12,203 nt of DNA from JALOPX01 sp041309605 (GCA_041309605.1 JBFYZH010000150.1:1-12203); one strand, 5' to 3'. Positions 1-7,560 are shown, numbered from the stretch's first letter. The notes: generated from the letters alone by a model not told the origin. Program-made: numbers and translations.

Positions 1-123
1 ATAAAAGCGTCCGTGGCACATGATTTAACAGAATTTAACAAATGATAACACTATTTGATGAAACTGCAACGGGATGAAACTGTTTAAATTTCCAGAACAC
101 ATTGAATCCAAAGGAGGATTCCG
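1..123 (+). promoter_or_regulatory. AT-rich leader of the PDZ/NEW3/ABC cluster with phased direct repeats
   Basis: This leader is clearly more AT-rich than the genes that follow. It holds two sets of direct repeats. ATTTAACA occurs at 23-30 and 33-40, a period of 10 bp, and is followed by a related TGATAACA at 43-50. GATGAAACTG occurs at 57-66 and 73-82, a period of 16 bp. A strong ribosome binding site, AAAGGAGG at 110-117, lies 6 bases before the first ATG. I could not fix a convincing -35/-10 pair. The leader probably contains the promoter of the five-gene cluster, but that is inferred from its position and composition. Confidence 0.45.
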
Positions 124-570
124 ATGAATAAGAAGGTTCTCGTTTCGATTGCGGCTCTGGTTATTGCGTCATATGCGACCGATATTCCTGCCGGCGCTCA
201 GGAACAGAAGATCCTCAAACTGGACAAAAACACCAGCTTCGTCCTGTTCGAATTGATGGCGGTCATCACCCAGACGGACAGCCTGGTCAGCGTCAATTCG
301 ATCATACCGACGGGGAGAAAAAGCGATGAAAACGGCGGCACCGATCTTCGGGAGGGCGACGTCATCGTGATGGCGAACGGCAGGCGCATAACCGGCGTGA
401 AGGAAATGCACGAAATTTACGACAAACTTCAAACAGGGGAGCCGTTCAAACTGGGCGTCAGAAGGGGAAAAGAGATGCTGATAATATCAGTACCCAAGTC
501 GGATTCCGACAAGATGCAGAGCGGAGGGCGAATGATCATCAGGAAGGCAGAAACTGATGACAAGAAGTGA
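124..570 (+). CDS. Secreted PDZ-domain-like protein
   Basis: This is a 148-residue protein with an N-terminal signal peptide: two Lys after Met, a hydrophobic core at about residues 5-18, and a likely cut after AGA near residue 25. Residues about 38-124 look like a compact PDZ domain. The recognisable core is LREGDVIVMANGRRI at 75-89, which matches the 'GD.I...nG..i' turn of bacterial PDZ domains, followed by a helix and the closing strands. There is no protease domain, so it is a stand-alone binding module outside the cytoplasm and not an HtrA-type protease. The Lys/Asp-rich tail is probably disordered. The start is fixed by AAAGGAGG 6 bases upstream. The stop overlaps the next start by 14 bases, so the two are probably translationally coupled, and the product likely works with the ABC system encoded downstream. 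The PDZ call rests on motif reading only. Confidence 0.75.
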   Translation: MNKKVLVSIAALVIASYATDIPAGAQEQKILKLDKNTSFVLFELMAVITQTDSLVSVNSIIPTGRKSDENGGTDLREGDVIVMANGRRITGVKEMHEIYDKLQTGEPFKLGVRRGKEMLIISVPKSDSDKMQSGGRMIIRKAETDDKK

Positions 571-2143
571 TTTAAGAAGCCGCCCGGTATGCTCGCGCAT
601 GAGCGCCCTGTCGAATCGGCGTGCGGGCCCGGCTGCGGTCGCATGCCGGACCATGTTTATGGTCCTCGGTGTAATTCTGTCCATCGCGGTTTTACACTCG
701 CGGCTGCAGGCCCAGACCGGAATTCCCTTCAACCAGAGGGACGATACCTATCCCCTGCTCGGCCTGAAAAGGGCCAGGGAAGCCTTCGAATTTGCAAGGG
801 CCGATATGGAAAGACAGGAAGCGATGTACGGGAAGGGATTAATCTCATTCCAGGAACTCGAAAGGGCGAAAAACAGTTTTGCCGACGCGGAGGTGAACTA
901 TCAGCAGTCTCTTCTGGCGGTGCTTTTCGAAAGACAGTTTGTGTCGGTGGTGAACGCGGTCAAATATCAGGCTCAGGACGGCCACAAGCATGTCAGGGTC
1001 ACGCTCGCGAACACCTCCGGCGGAGGCGCGGATTTCAGGAAACTGATCGAAATGGACGACGAGCTGTTCAGGAGCCTGCAGCCGGACGTGATAAACGACG
1101 TGTACGTTTCGCTGCTCAACGGAGAAAACGCGATAATAAGCCGGCCGTACGAGGCGAAGGTCGAGCGGCTTTTATACGGCAAGCCAGTGGAACTCGATTT
1201 TGCCCTTCTGCAGGATCTCGATGCGTTGACGGTGGATATCGTCTACGGAAACGGGAGCCAGCGCTCGCCGAAGATATTTCTTCAGAAGGATTCCTCGGTC
1301 AATATGGCCACGATCTACTCCGAGCAGTTTTCGCAGGAAGTGGAACTGGGAGGATCCGCGGTTTACGATCTCCACCTTGAACTGTTCAGCAGCGCGACCA
1401 ACACCTTCAAGCTCGAAGTGGTAAACCTGCCTCCCCAGATCACTAGGTATTTCGCGGATCCGGCCAGCGAGGCGAGACTCAGCCAGCTCAGGTTCACGGA
1501 ACGCACGAATTCCATGAAGGCGGCTATGAAAATTTTCCTGCCGGACAGGCCGACGGGTGAGGTGACGGTCGGCGAACCGATCTCGTTTTTTGTCGTCGCC
1601 GTTCCGCAGGACAGGATGGTTTCCATCGAGGGACTGTCATCCAGAAAATGGACGATAGAAGAGATAGAGGCTTTGAACGTCGGATATGCGAGGCTGGAGA
1701 TAGTCCCGAGGGGGAACGGCAGGCTTCTGGTCAAGGCTCCGCAGCTGTACCATTCGATCGAAAAGGGCGGGATCGTCGAAATGGACATCGACGTGATCAA
1801 CGATGGGACAAGGCGGCTCGATAACGTCGAATTCGAGATCGATACGCCGCCGGGATGGCAGAAGACCACGGACCCTTTGATGATCCAGTCGCTGGACATT
1901 AGGAAAGAAAGCAGGATCAGGATCGTGTTGACGCCCCCGGGCGACGTGACGGCCGGCCGTTACGAATTCAGGGTACGAACTTCGTCCCTTTCCGGCGACC
2001 TTCCGATAAGGGGCGAAGAGAAGACGGTGACGGTGGAAGTAAAAGCGGGAGCCAACGTGCTGGGAACCCTGTCGCTCGTGATCCTGATCGTGGGTATCAT
2101 TTCGGCGATAGTCGTGTTCGGCATCAGGCTTTCCAGGCAATAG
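557..2143 (+). CDS. Membrane-anchored NEW3-type protein with adaptor-like coiled coil
   Basis: This is a 528-residue exported protein. A hydrophobic signal segment at about 33-48 ends in LQAQ. Residues about 68-125 form a charged amphipathic helical stretch containing YGKGLISFQELERAKNSF. That wording recalls the helical hairpins of HlyD/RND adaptors and TolC-like proteins. The middle is beta-rich without a family I can name. Residues about 400-480 (INDGTRRLDNVEFEIDTPPGW) resemble the NEW3 beta-sandwich of COG1470 proteins, which are often encoded beside ABC-2 transporters. One transmembrane helix at about 501-524 ends in a short basic cytoplasmic tail. Predicted topology is a large extracytoplasmic part anchored by the C-terminal helix. 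The start at 557 has AGGAAGG upstream and overlaps the PDZ gene. ATG 599 and ATG 653 are alternatives that would shorten the unusually long N-region. It is probably a partner of the ABC transporter; the exact role is unknown. Confidence 0.75.
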   Translation: MTRSDLRSRPVCSRMSALSNRRAGPAAVACRTMFMVLGVILSIAVLHSRLQAQTGIPFNQRDDTYPLLGLKRAREAFEFARADMERQEAMYGKGLISFQELERAKNSFADAEVNYQQSLLAVLFERQFVSVVNAVKYQAQDGHKHVRVTLANTSGGGADFRKLIEMDDELFRSLQPDVINDVYVSLLNGENAIISRPYEAKVERLLYGKPVELDFALLQDLDALTVDIVYGNGSQRSPKIFLQKDSSVNMATIYSEQFSQEVELGGSAVYDLHLELFSSATNTFKLEVVNLPPQITRYFADPASEARLSQLRFTERTNSMKAAMKIFLPDRPTGEVTVGEPISFFVVAVPQDRMVSIEGLSSRKWTIEEIEALNVGYARLEIVPRGNGRLLVKAPQLYHSIEKGGIVEMDIDVINDGTRRLDNVEFEIDTPPGWQKTTDPLMIQSLDIRKESRIRIVLTPPGDVTAGRYEFRVRTSSLSGDLPIRGEEKTVTVEVKAGANVLGTLSLVILIVGIISAIVVFGIRLSRQ

Positions 2144-2192
2144 TAAATGCGAATCGGATATATGAAGGCACTATTGGAAAGAAAGGATTGAT

Positions 2193-2951
2193 ATGGAGTC
2201 GGCGGGAAAAAACGACATGTCGCGGCCAGCCCCTCTTCTCGAGGCCGTCAATCTTACGAAACGATATGACGACGGAGTGCTGGCGCTGGATCACCTTAAT
2301 TTCAGCGTCTTCCCCGGACAGACCTACGCCATGCTCGGCGCCAACGGGGCCGGGAAGACAACGGCGATAAATCTTTTCCTTAATTTCATCGACCCCACGG
2401 AAGGGGAGGCGAGGGTCGACGGCATACCATCGCACATGGATCCGCTGCTGATAAGGAACAAAGTATCCTACGTGTCCGAGAACGTGATGCTCTACATGAA
2501 TTTCTCCGCCGTCCAGAACCTCGATTTTTTCGCCAGGCTTGGAGGAAGATCGAAAGGGTGCGGAAGGGACGAGTACAGGGACGTGCTTAGAAGAGCCGGG
2601 CTGGACGACGATTGTCACGATAGGAAACTGAGGACCTTTTCCAAGGGGATGAGGCAGAAGTGCGGTATAGCGATCGCCGTAATCAAGGGAGCTCCGGCCA
2701 TACTTCTCGACGAACCGACCTCGGGACTCGATCCCAAGGCGGCGTATGAATTCATCAATCTTCTGGATTCGCTGCGCTCGGAGGGCAGGGCGATTTTGAT
2801 GTCAACTCACGACATATTCAGGGCCAGGGATATTGCCGACAACATCGGGATAATGAAGGAAGGGAGGCTGGTGATGCAGCGAAGCAGGAAGGAACTCGAA
2901 GGGGAGGATCTCGAGAAGATATACCTGGATTACATGTCAGGGCTGAGTTGA
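2193..2951 (+). CDS. ABC transporter ATP-binding protein
   Basis: This 252-residue cytoplasmic ATPase has the full nucleotide-binding set. Walker A is GANGAGKTT at 49-57, the signature loop is FSKGMRQK at 149-156 (a common variant of LSGGQ in ABC-2 exporters), and Walker B is ILLDEP at 170-175 with catalytic Glu174. The D-loop SGLD is at 177-180 and the switch His is His206 in STHD. The Q-loop position carries Glu96 (SENVMLY) instead of Gln, as in many ABC-2-type exporters (PEN..LY style). The C-terminus is short and has no extra regulatory domain. Start 2193 has AAAGGA upstream; Met9 (2217) is a weaker alternative. It lies 43 bases before the first permease and most likely powers both permeases as a homodimer. 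Substrate and direction cannot be read from the ATPase, although the ABC-2-like permeases favour export or envelope remodelling over solute uptake. No solute-binding protein gene is nearby. Confidence 0.95.
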   Translation: MESAGKNDMSRPAPLLEAVNLTKRYDDGVLALDHLNFSVFPGQTYAMLGANGAGKTTAINLFLNFIDPTEGEARVDGIPSHMDPLLIRNKVSYVSENVMLYMNFSAVQNLDFFARLGGRSKGCGRDEYRDVLRRAGLDDDCHDRKLRTFSKGMRQKCGIAIAVIKGAPAILLDEPTSGLDPKAAYEFINLLDSLRSEGRAILMSTHDIFRARDIADNIGIMKEGRLVMQRSRKELEGEDLEKIYLDYMSGLS

Positions 2952-2994
2952 TGTCCTTTGTGAAGGGCCGGAATTTTACTACGGAGATCGTTAA

Positions 2995-4407
2995 ATGATC
3001 GGCACAATCGTAAAGAAGGAACTGTTTGAAATTATCGGATCGAAGAAATTCCACATCAGCTTCGCAGTCTGTTCCGCTCTGGTCATGCTGGCGTTCTATG
3101 CCGGCATCAGGAACCATCAGGCCAATGTCGAGAGGTACGAGGCTTCAAAGGCCGACAACCTTCGAAAACTGGAGGGACTGAAGGAATGGAACGAAGTGGA
3201 CAACTTCAGGATATTCCTGCCGCCTCGTCCGCTCGAAGCCCTCGTAAGCGGCGTTTCCAACGATATCGGGCGGACGATCGCCATCAGGAGGGGAAGCGAA
3301 CTCGCGGCGGACGGGAGCAGGTTCGGCGACGATCCCGTTTTCGCAATATTCGGTTTCCTCGATCTGGAGTTCATTTTCCAGATAGTCCTGTCCCTGTTCG
3401 CGATCTTGTTCGCGTACGATTCGGTGAATGGAGAAAAAGAACGGGGGACCCTCAGGCTTGCATTTTCCAATTCCATCCCGAAGAGCTCCTACATTCTCGG
3501 CAAATGGATCGGATCGTTTGTCGCGATCTGTCTGCCGCTGATGATTCCCGTGTTGATCGGGTGTCTCATGCCGCTTGTCCTGGGAGTCGAGCTCGACGGC
3601 GGCGAATGGTTGCGGCTCGGGCTCGTAATCCTTTCCGGACTGTTGTTTTTCAGCGCGTTTCTCGCCATGTCGATCATGGTCTCAGTGTTCACGAAAAGGT
3701 CGTCCAGCTCGTTCCTCGTACTTCTGGTCATCTGGATCTTCGCGATTTTGATAATTCCCAGAACCGCCGTGATCCTGGCGGCCAGGGCCGTTGACGTTCC
3801 CTCTGTGGACGAGCTGGCGTCGAGCAAAAGCAGCTTCAGCAGGCAACTGATAATGGAGGACAGGGAAAAGATAGACGGGTACCGTGGATCGGCGAACCAG
3901 GATATGGACGCCATGATGCAGGAGTTCCAGGAATTCATGAACAGTATACACGACGAAAGGCAGAGCAAACTGGACGCCTTTAACGCCCGCCTGAACGAGG
4001 ATAGAAGGAACAGGCAGAGGGTGCAGGAAAATCTGGGGTTCGGTCTTGCCAGAGTTTCTCCCGCCGCGACATTCACGCTTGCGGCGACAGCGTTGGCGCA
4101 GACGTCGCTCGGTCAGAAGGAGCGGTTCCTGGAGGAAGCTGAAAGGTTCCAGGAGGCTTACAAGCGTTTCATGCTGGAAAAAACCGGGGTCGCCTCCGGA
4201 TTCAGGATGTTAAAGATCAGGATCGGGGAGGAAACGGAGGAGATTGCCGCAATAGATCCCGGCGAACTTCCAGGATTCGATTTTCACCCGGCGTCTGCGG
4301 GCGAATATGTGGAAAATTCGATGCCCGATATCGGGCTTCTCTTGATATTCAACCTCGTATTTTTCGCTCTTGCTTATTTCAGATTTCTGGTTTACGACGT
4401 GCGTTAA
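2995..4407 (+). CDS. ABC-2-type transporter permease, first of a tandem pair
   Basis: This is a 470-residue inner-membrane protein. A short cytoplasmic start (MIGTIVKKEL) leads into TM1 at about 20-39 and an extracytoplasmic segment of about 80 residues. TM2 is at about 125-141, followed by the cytoplasmic motif YDSVNGEKERGTL (141-153), which is typical of NosY/ABC-2-like permeases and probably the ATPase coupling site. TM3 (about 171-197), TM4 (about 207-231) and TM5 (about 238-262) follow. Next comes a large, very charged, mostly helical extracytoplasmic domain of about 180 residues rich in Glu, Arg, Gln and Met, and then a final TM near the C-terminus (about 448-466). This resembles ABC permeases annotated with ABC2_membrane_2 or DUF3526-type domains. 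It is clearly paralogous to the next gene, with the same layout and several matching motifs. GGAG about 10 bases upstream supports the start. Confidence 0.88.
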   Translation: MIGTIVKKELFEIIGSKKFHISFAVCSALVMLAFYAGIRNHQANVERYEASKADNLRKLEGLKEWNEVDNFRIFLPPRPLEALVSGVSNDIGRTIAIRRGSELAADGSRFGDDPVFAIFGFLDLEFIFQIVLSLFAILFAYDSVNGEKERGTLRLAFSNSIPKSSYILGKWIGSFVAICLPLMIPVLIGCLMPLVLGVELDGGEWLRLGLVILSGLLFFSAFLAMSIMVSVFTKRSSSSFLVLLVIWIFAILIIPRTAVILAARAVDVPSVDELASSKSSFSRQLIMEDREKIDGYRGSANQDMDAMMQEFQEFMNSIHDERQSKLDAFNARLNEDRRNRQRVQENLGFGLARVSPAATFTLAATALAQTSLGQKERFLEEAERFQEAYKRFMLEKTGVASGFRMLKIRIGEETEEIAAIDPGELPGFDFHPASAGEYVENSMPDIGLLLIFNLVFFALAYFRFLVYDVR

Positions 4408-4421
4408 AAGACAGGGATCGC

Positions 4422-4426
4422 GGAGG
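4422..4426 (+). promoter_or_regulatory. Ribosome binding site that fixes the second permease start
   Basis: GGAGG lies 6 bases before ATG 4433. It supports that start over the upstream in-frame TTG at 4370, which lies inside the previous gene. Confidence 0.7.
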
Positions 4427-4432
4427 CAGAAA

Positions 4433-5902
4433 ATGCTCGGAACACTCGTGCGGAAAGAATTGAAGAATATGATCGCCGGGCCGAAATTCGCGGCGACATT
4501 CCTGGCGTGCGCAGTGCTGATTCTTCTCAGCATATATGTCGGCATAGTGGATTTCAGGGCCGATATGAAGCAATACGAAACGGCCGTTCAACTCGAGCAG
4601 CAGCAGCTTCAGGAACAATATTCCTGGAGCTATCTGGCGACAAGGGTCTTCAGGAAACCGGATCCGATGCAGATATTCATCGGCGGCGTGTCAAGGGACA
4701 TCGGGCGATTCTCCGTCCTTGAGCAGTCCGAAGCGATCAGGCTCACCGGAAGCATGTATTCCGAGGACACGGTATTCGCCGTGTTCAGGTTCATCGATCT
4801 CAACTTCATATTCATGGTTGTGATGTCGCTTTTCGCGATACTCTTCACCTACGATTCCATTAACGGGGAGAGGGAATCCGGGACGCTCAAACTCATTTTT
4901 ACGAATCCGGTGAGGCGGTTCACATACATATTCGCCAAGTTCGCCGGTTCCTGGCTCGGGCTTATCATTCCTCTCGTCATTCCCGTCCTGATGGGAATAC
5001 TCCTGGTCCTTGTCTTCAGGGTGCCGCTGACGGCCGACCACTGGAGCCGCCTTTTTCTTTTCCTGATGCTGTCGGTCCTTTATTGCACCTTTTTCCTGGC
5101 TCTGGGTCTGATGGTTTCGGCAATGACAAAAAGATCTTCGGTCTCTTTCCTTGTTCTGCTGGTGTCCTGGGTCACGATGACACTTATCGTTCCCAAAGCG
5201 GCTGTGATGGCGGCGGGCAAACTGTCCCCGGTTCCGTCGATGGCCCAGATCGACAGCCAGATCGACAGGTTTTCCGCCGCGGAATGGGAAAAACACATAA
5301 AGCAGATGGAAGACGCTGCGGTCGCCAGGGAAAGGGAGATGGAAGGGATGACGGAAGAGGAGAAAATCGCGTACCGCGAAAACAATGAATGGAACTGGCT
5401 CGAAGAAAACGACAAATCGAGAAAATCAATCGAAGCGGAAATCTGGGACAACTCGAAGCGGATGTACGAAGAATTGGGAAACCTGAGGGAGAAGCAGGAG
5501 CGGCTTGCTTTCGCCCTTTCAAGGCTCTCGCCGTCCTCCGCCTATAAACTGGCATCGATGAATCTTGCGGGAACCGGTACCGGACTCAAGGAAAGGTGCG
5601 AAAGGGGAATGGAGGAGTACCACGATTCCCTTTATGAATTTGCCGCAAAAAGGGAAAAGGAATCTCCGGGCGGGAGCCCGGGAATAATGGTCAGCATCGA
5701 TTCGGAGAATGGTTTGACCACGTCGGCTCCAAGGGAAACGAAGACGATCGATACGAGCGGGATGCCGCGATTTGCCGATGAATACCCTTCGACATCCGAG
5801 GTCATTGGCTCCGCCATGACGGATACGGGACTTCTTGTCATGTATCTGGCGCTGGCGCTGTTCGGCGCGGTCGCGGCCTTTTCGGTCTACGATCTTCGCT
5901 AG
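4433..5902 (+). CDS. ABC-2-type transporter permease, second of a tandem pair
   Basis: This is a 489-residue inner-membrane protein paralogous to the preceding permease. Its N-terminus MLGTLVRKEL parallels MIGTIVKKEL, GGVSRDIGR parallels SGVSNDIGR, and YDSINGERESGTL (140-152) parallels YDSVNGEKERGTL. TMs are at about 20-38, 123-140, 170-197, 206-232, 238-262 and near the C-terminus. The large extracytoplasmic domain between TM5 and the last TM is highly charged and helical, has diverged more than the membrane part, and carries a Gly/Ser-rich stretch before the final TM. The open frame reaches back to a TTG at 4370, but I chose ATG 4433. It has GGAGG at 4422-4426, it aligns exactly with the paralogue's N-terminus, and it removes an overlap with the upstream gene. 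The two permeases probably form a heterodimer with the ATPase at 2193-2951. The substrate is unknown. Confidence 0.88.
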   Translation: MLGTLVRKELKNMIAGPKFAATFLACAVLILLSIYVGIVDFRADMKQYETAVQLEQQQLQEQYSWSYLATRVFRKPDPMQIFIGGVSRDIGRFSVLEQSEAIRLTGSMYSEDTVFAVFRFIDLNFIFMVVMSLFAILFTYDSINGERESGTLKLIFTNPVRRFTYIFAKFAGSWLGLIIPLVIPVLMGILLVLVFRVPLTADHWSRLFLFLMLSVLYCTFFLALGLMVSAMTKRSSVSFLVLLVSWVTMTLIVPKAAVMAAGKLSPVPSMAQIDSQIDRFSAAEWEKHIKQMEDAAVAREREMEGMTEEEKIAYRENNEWNWLEENDKSRKSIEAEIWDNSKRMYEELGNLREKQERLAFALSRLSPSSAYKLASMNLAGTGTGLKERCERGMEEYHDSLYEFAAKREKESPGGSPGIMVSIDSENGLTTSAPRETKTIDTSGMPRFADEYPSTSEVIGSAMTDTGLLVMYLALALFGAVAAFSVYDLR

Positions 5903-5947
5903 GTCTTTCCGATGAAATCCGCCAATCGAATAAATCGTGGATAGTCA

Positions 5948-5976
5948 TGTATTCATTGTGTACAGTCGGGACTTAC
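5948..5976 (+). promoter_or_regulatory. Putative operator/promoter of the hydrolase gene, similar to the Xre site
   Basis: GTACAGTCGGGACTTAC at 5960-5976 closely resembles GTAAAGTCGGCTTTAC at 7545-7560. About 13 of 16 positions match if one extra base is allowed. A -10-like TGTATT at 5948-5953 sits exactly 6 bases before it, as TATATT does before the Xre element. A -35 at the matching distance (TCGAAT, 5926-5931) is poor. The inverted symmetry is weaker here (GTA...TAC with imperfect inner arms). It is probably a binding site for the small Xre regulator encoded at 7577; this is inferred from similarity and position. Confidence 0.45.
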
Positions 5977-5991
5977 GATGAACCTGTCACG

Positions 5992-5998
5992 AAGGAGG
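5992..5998 (+). promoter_or_regulatory. Ribosome binding site that fixes the hydrolase start
   Basis: A full AAGGAGG lies 5 bases before ATG 6004. It marks that codon as the start instead of the in-frame ATG at 5947, which has no such signal and lies inside the putative operator region. Confidence 0.85.
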
Positions 5999-6003
5999 CA
6001 TAC

Positions 6004-7491
6004 ATGAACATCCAGAAGATAGCGAGTATCGTTCTCTGCATCGCGGTCGTATCGGCTTTTTCCGGATCGTACGGACGGATGCAGGCGGCGGATGAACCTG
6101 TGGATATAATCGGGACCTGGGAGGGATCGATAGACGTTTATGGATCCGGTTTGCGAATCGTCTTTAATATCGCCGAAAGCGGGGCGGGCGTTTTCAACGG
6201 CACTGTGGACAGCCCGGATCAGGGGGCAAAAGGCATTCCGATAAGGGAGATAAAGGTCAGGGCGGACAGCCTGTTCATCGATGTAACCGCAGTGGCGGGA
6301 AATTTCGCCGGAAAATACGATCCGCGGCGGGAAATCTTCGAGGGGTTGTGGAACCAGTCGTCGATGAACTTTCCGCTGTCCCTTCACAGGAGCGAGGCTT
6401 CATCCGCGCCGGTTCGTCCCCAGATGCCGCAGAAGCCCTATCCTTACAGGGTTGAGGACGTATCGTACAGAAATGAGAGCGCGGGGATAACCCTCGCGGG
6501 GACCCTTACGATGCCAGACGAGGGAACCGCATTCCCGGCTGTGGTCCTGATCACTGGCTCGGGACAACAGGACCGTGACGAGGAGATTTTCGGGCACCGT
6601 CCTTTTCTGGTGCTGGCCGATCATCTCACGAGAATGGGGATTGCGGTTCTGCGAAGCGACGATCGGGGGATCGGAGGATCGGGGGGCGATCCGGCGCTCG
6701 CCACTACCGAGGATTTCGCTGCCGATGTCAACGCGGCGATCGAATATCTGAAATCCAGACCCGAAATCGACCATGACAGAACGGGACTGGCCGGACACAG
6801 CGAAGGGGGGCTCATAGCTCCGATGGTGGCGGCGCAGAGAGGGGACGTGGCGTTCATGGCCCTGCTCGCCGCTCCCGGATTCAACGGCGGTGAGATCCTG
6901 ATCATGCAGACTGAGCTCATTTTCAGGGAAACAGGGTTGAGAGACGAGCTTATGGGAAAGATCCTCGAGCAGAAGAGACTCGAGCAGGATATCTTTCGTG
7001 AAGAAAAGGATGTCGACAAAGCCGTAAAAACGATGATCAGGGAATCCGTGGCTTTTTGGACGGAATATAAGCCCGAAGAGCTGCAAGAACTGGAAAGGAT
7101 AGGCTATACGTACGGCGCGATCGAGCAGCGGGCGCGGATATATTCCACTCCGTGGTTCAGGTTTTTCCTCGCCTACGAGCCGGTTCCGGCGCTCATGAAG
7201 GTCAAATGTCCGGTCCTGGCTGTGGGCGGAGAAAAGGATCTGCAGGTGCCGGCGAAGGAGAATCTTGCGGCGATAGAAAAAGCCCTTACCGCGGGAGTTT
7301 GCGGCAATTTCAAGGTCGTCGAGCTGCCTGGTCTGAACCATCTCTTTCAGACATGCGAAAGAGGATCTATCGACGAATACGGAAAGATCACCGAAACCTT
7401 CGCGCCGGAAGCTCTCGATATCGTCGGTGCCTGGATACTCGAGGTTACGGGGCAGAGGAGCCGGCAGGACGCACCGGTCGAACGCCGGTAA
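6004..7491 (+). CDS. Exported alpha/beta-hydrolase (COG1073-type esterase/peptidase-like)
   Basis: This is a 495-residue protein with a signal peptide at about 1-28 (MQA cut region). Residues about 33-128 form an all-beta domain starting IIGTWEGSIDV, a module commonly found ahead of secreted hydrolases of this type. Residues about 150-480 are the alpha/beta-hydrolase fold. LITGSGQQDRDE (182-193) is the oxyanion-side strand, RSDDRGIGGSGG (217-228) is typical of the family, and GHSEGG (264-269) is the nucleophile elbow with Ser266. Asp412 (GGEKD) and His446 (GLNHLF) complete a full triad. A helical cap lies between about 300 and 395. Close families include EstD-like esterases and S9-like hydrolases; the natural substrate is unknown. 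It acts outside the cytoplasm. It follows the ABC cluster by about 100 bases but has its own operator-like element, so it may be separately regulated. Confidence 0.88.
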   Translation: MNIQKIASIVLCIAVVSAFSGSYGRMQAADEPVDIIGTWEGSIDVYGSGLRIVFNIAESGAGVFNGTVDSPDQGAKGIPIREIKVRADSLFIDVTAVAGNFAGKYDPRREIFEGLWNQSSMNFPLSLHRSEASSAPVRPQMPQKPYPYRVEDVSYRNESAGITLAGTLTMPDEGTAFPAVVLITGSGQQDRDEEIFGHRPFLVLADHLTRMGIAVLRSDDRGIGGSGGDPALATTEDFAADVNAAIEYLKSRPEIDHDRTGLAGHSEGGLIAPMVAAQRGDVAFMALLAAPGFNGGEILIMQTELIFRETGLRDELMGKILEQKRLEQDIFREEKDVDKAVKTMIRESVAFWTEYKPEELQELERIGYTYGAIEQRARIYSTPWFRFFLAYEPVPALMKVKCPVLAVGGEKDLQVPAKENLAAIEKALTAGVCGNFKVVELPGLNHLFQTCERGSIDEYGKITETFAPEALDIVGAWILEVTGQRSRQDAPVERR

Positions 7492-7510
7492 AAAAAATGT
7501 CCATCGGGGC

Positions 7511-7560
7511 TTGATTTAACCCTTGTCCGGAATATATTGTATATGTAAAGTCGGCTTTAC
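7511..7560 (+). promoter_or_regulatory. Promoter and inverted-repeat operator of the Xre gene
   Basis: TTGATT (7511-7516) and TATATT (7533-7538) form a sigma70-like promoter with a 16-base spacer. The predicted transcription start falls at about 7545. Exactly there begins the inverted repeat GTAAAG-tcgg-CTTTAC (7545-7560), with perfect 6-bp arms. A palindrome over the start site of a small HTH gene is the classic layout for autorepression. A second -35-like TTGTCC (7523-7528) paired with TAAAGT (7546-7551) is a weaker alternative that would put the operator over the -10. Confidence 0.65.

Noticed and set aside
589..1380. 263-codon plus-strand frame overlapping the NEW3 gene
   Set aside because: Arg/Gly-rich composition typical of a frame-shifted shadow; the overlapping frame has the signal peptide, domain and TM helix.
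4370..4432. N-terminal extension of the second permease from TTG 4370
   Set aside because: It would lie inside the previous gene; ATG 4433 has GGAGG upstream and matches the paralogue's N-terminus.
5947..6003. N-terminal extension of the hydrolase from ATG 5947
   Set aside because: It would place coding sequence over the operator-like element and bury the AAGGAGG before ATG 6004, where a normal signal peptide begins.
6400..7341. 313-codon minus-strand open frame
   Set aside because: It is a shadow of the alpha/beta-hydrolase, whose triad and fold motifs are intact on the plus strand.
7475..7499. ACCGG/CCGGT hairpin at the end of the hydrolase gene followed by an A-run
   Set aside because: A terminator for the plus strand needs T after the stem. 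Here the run is A, so it does not qualify on either strand.
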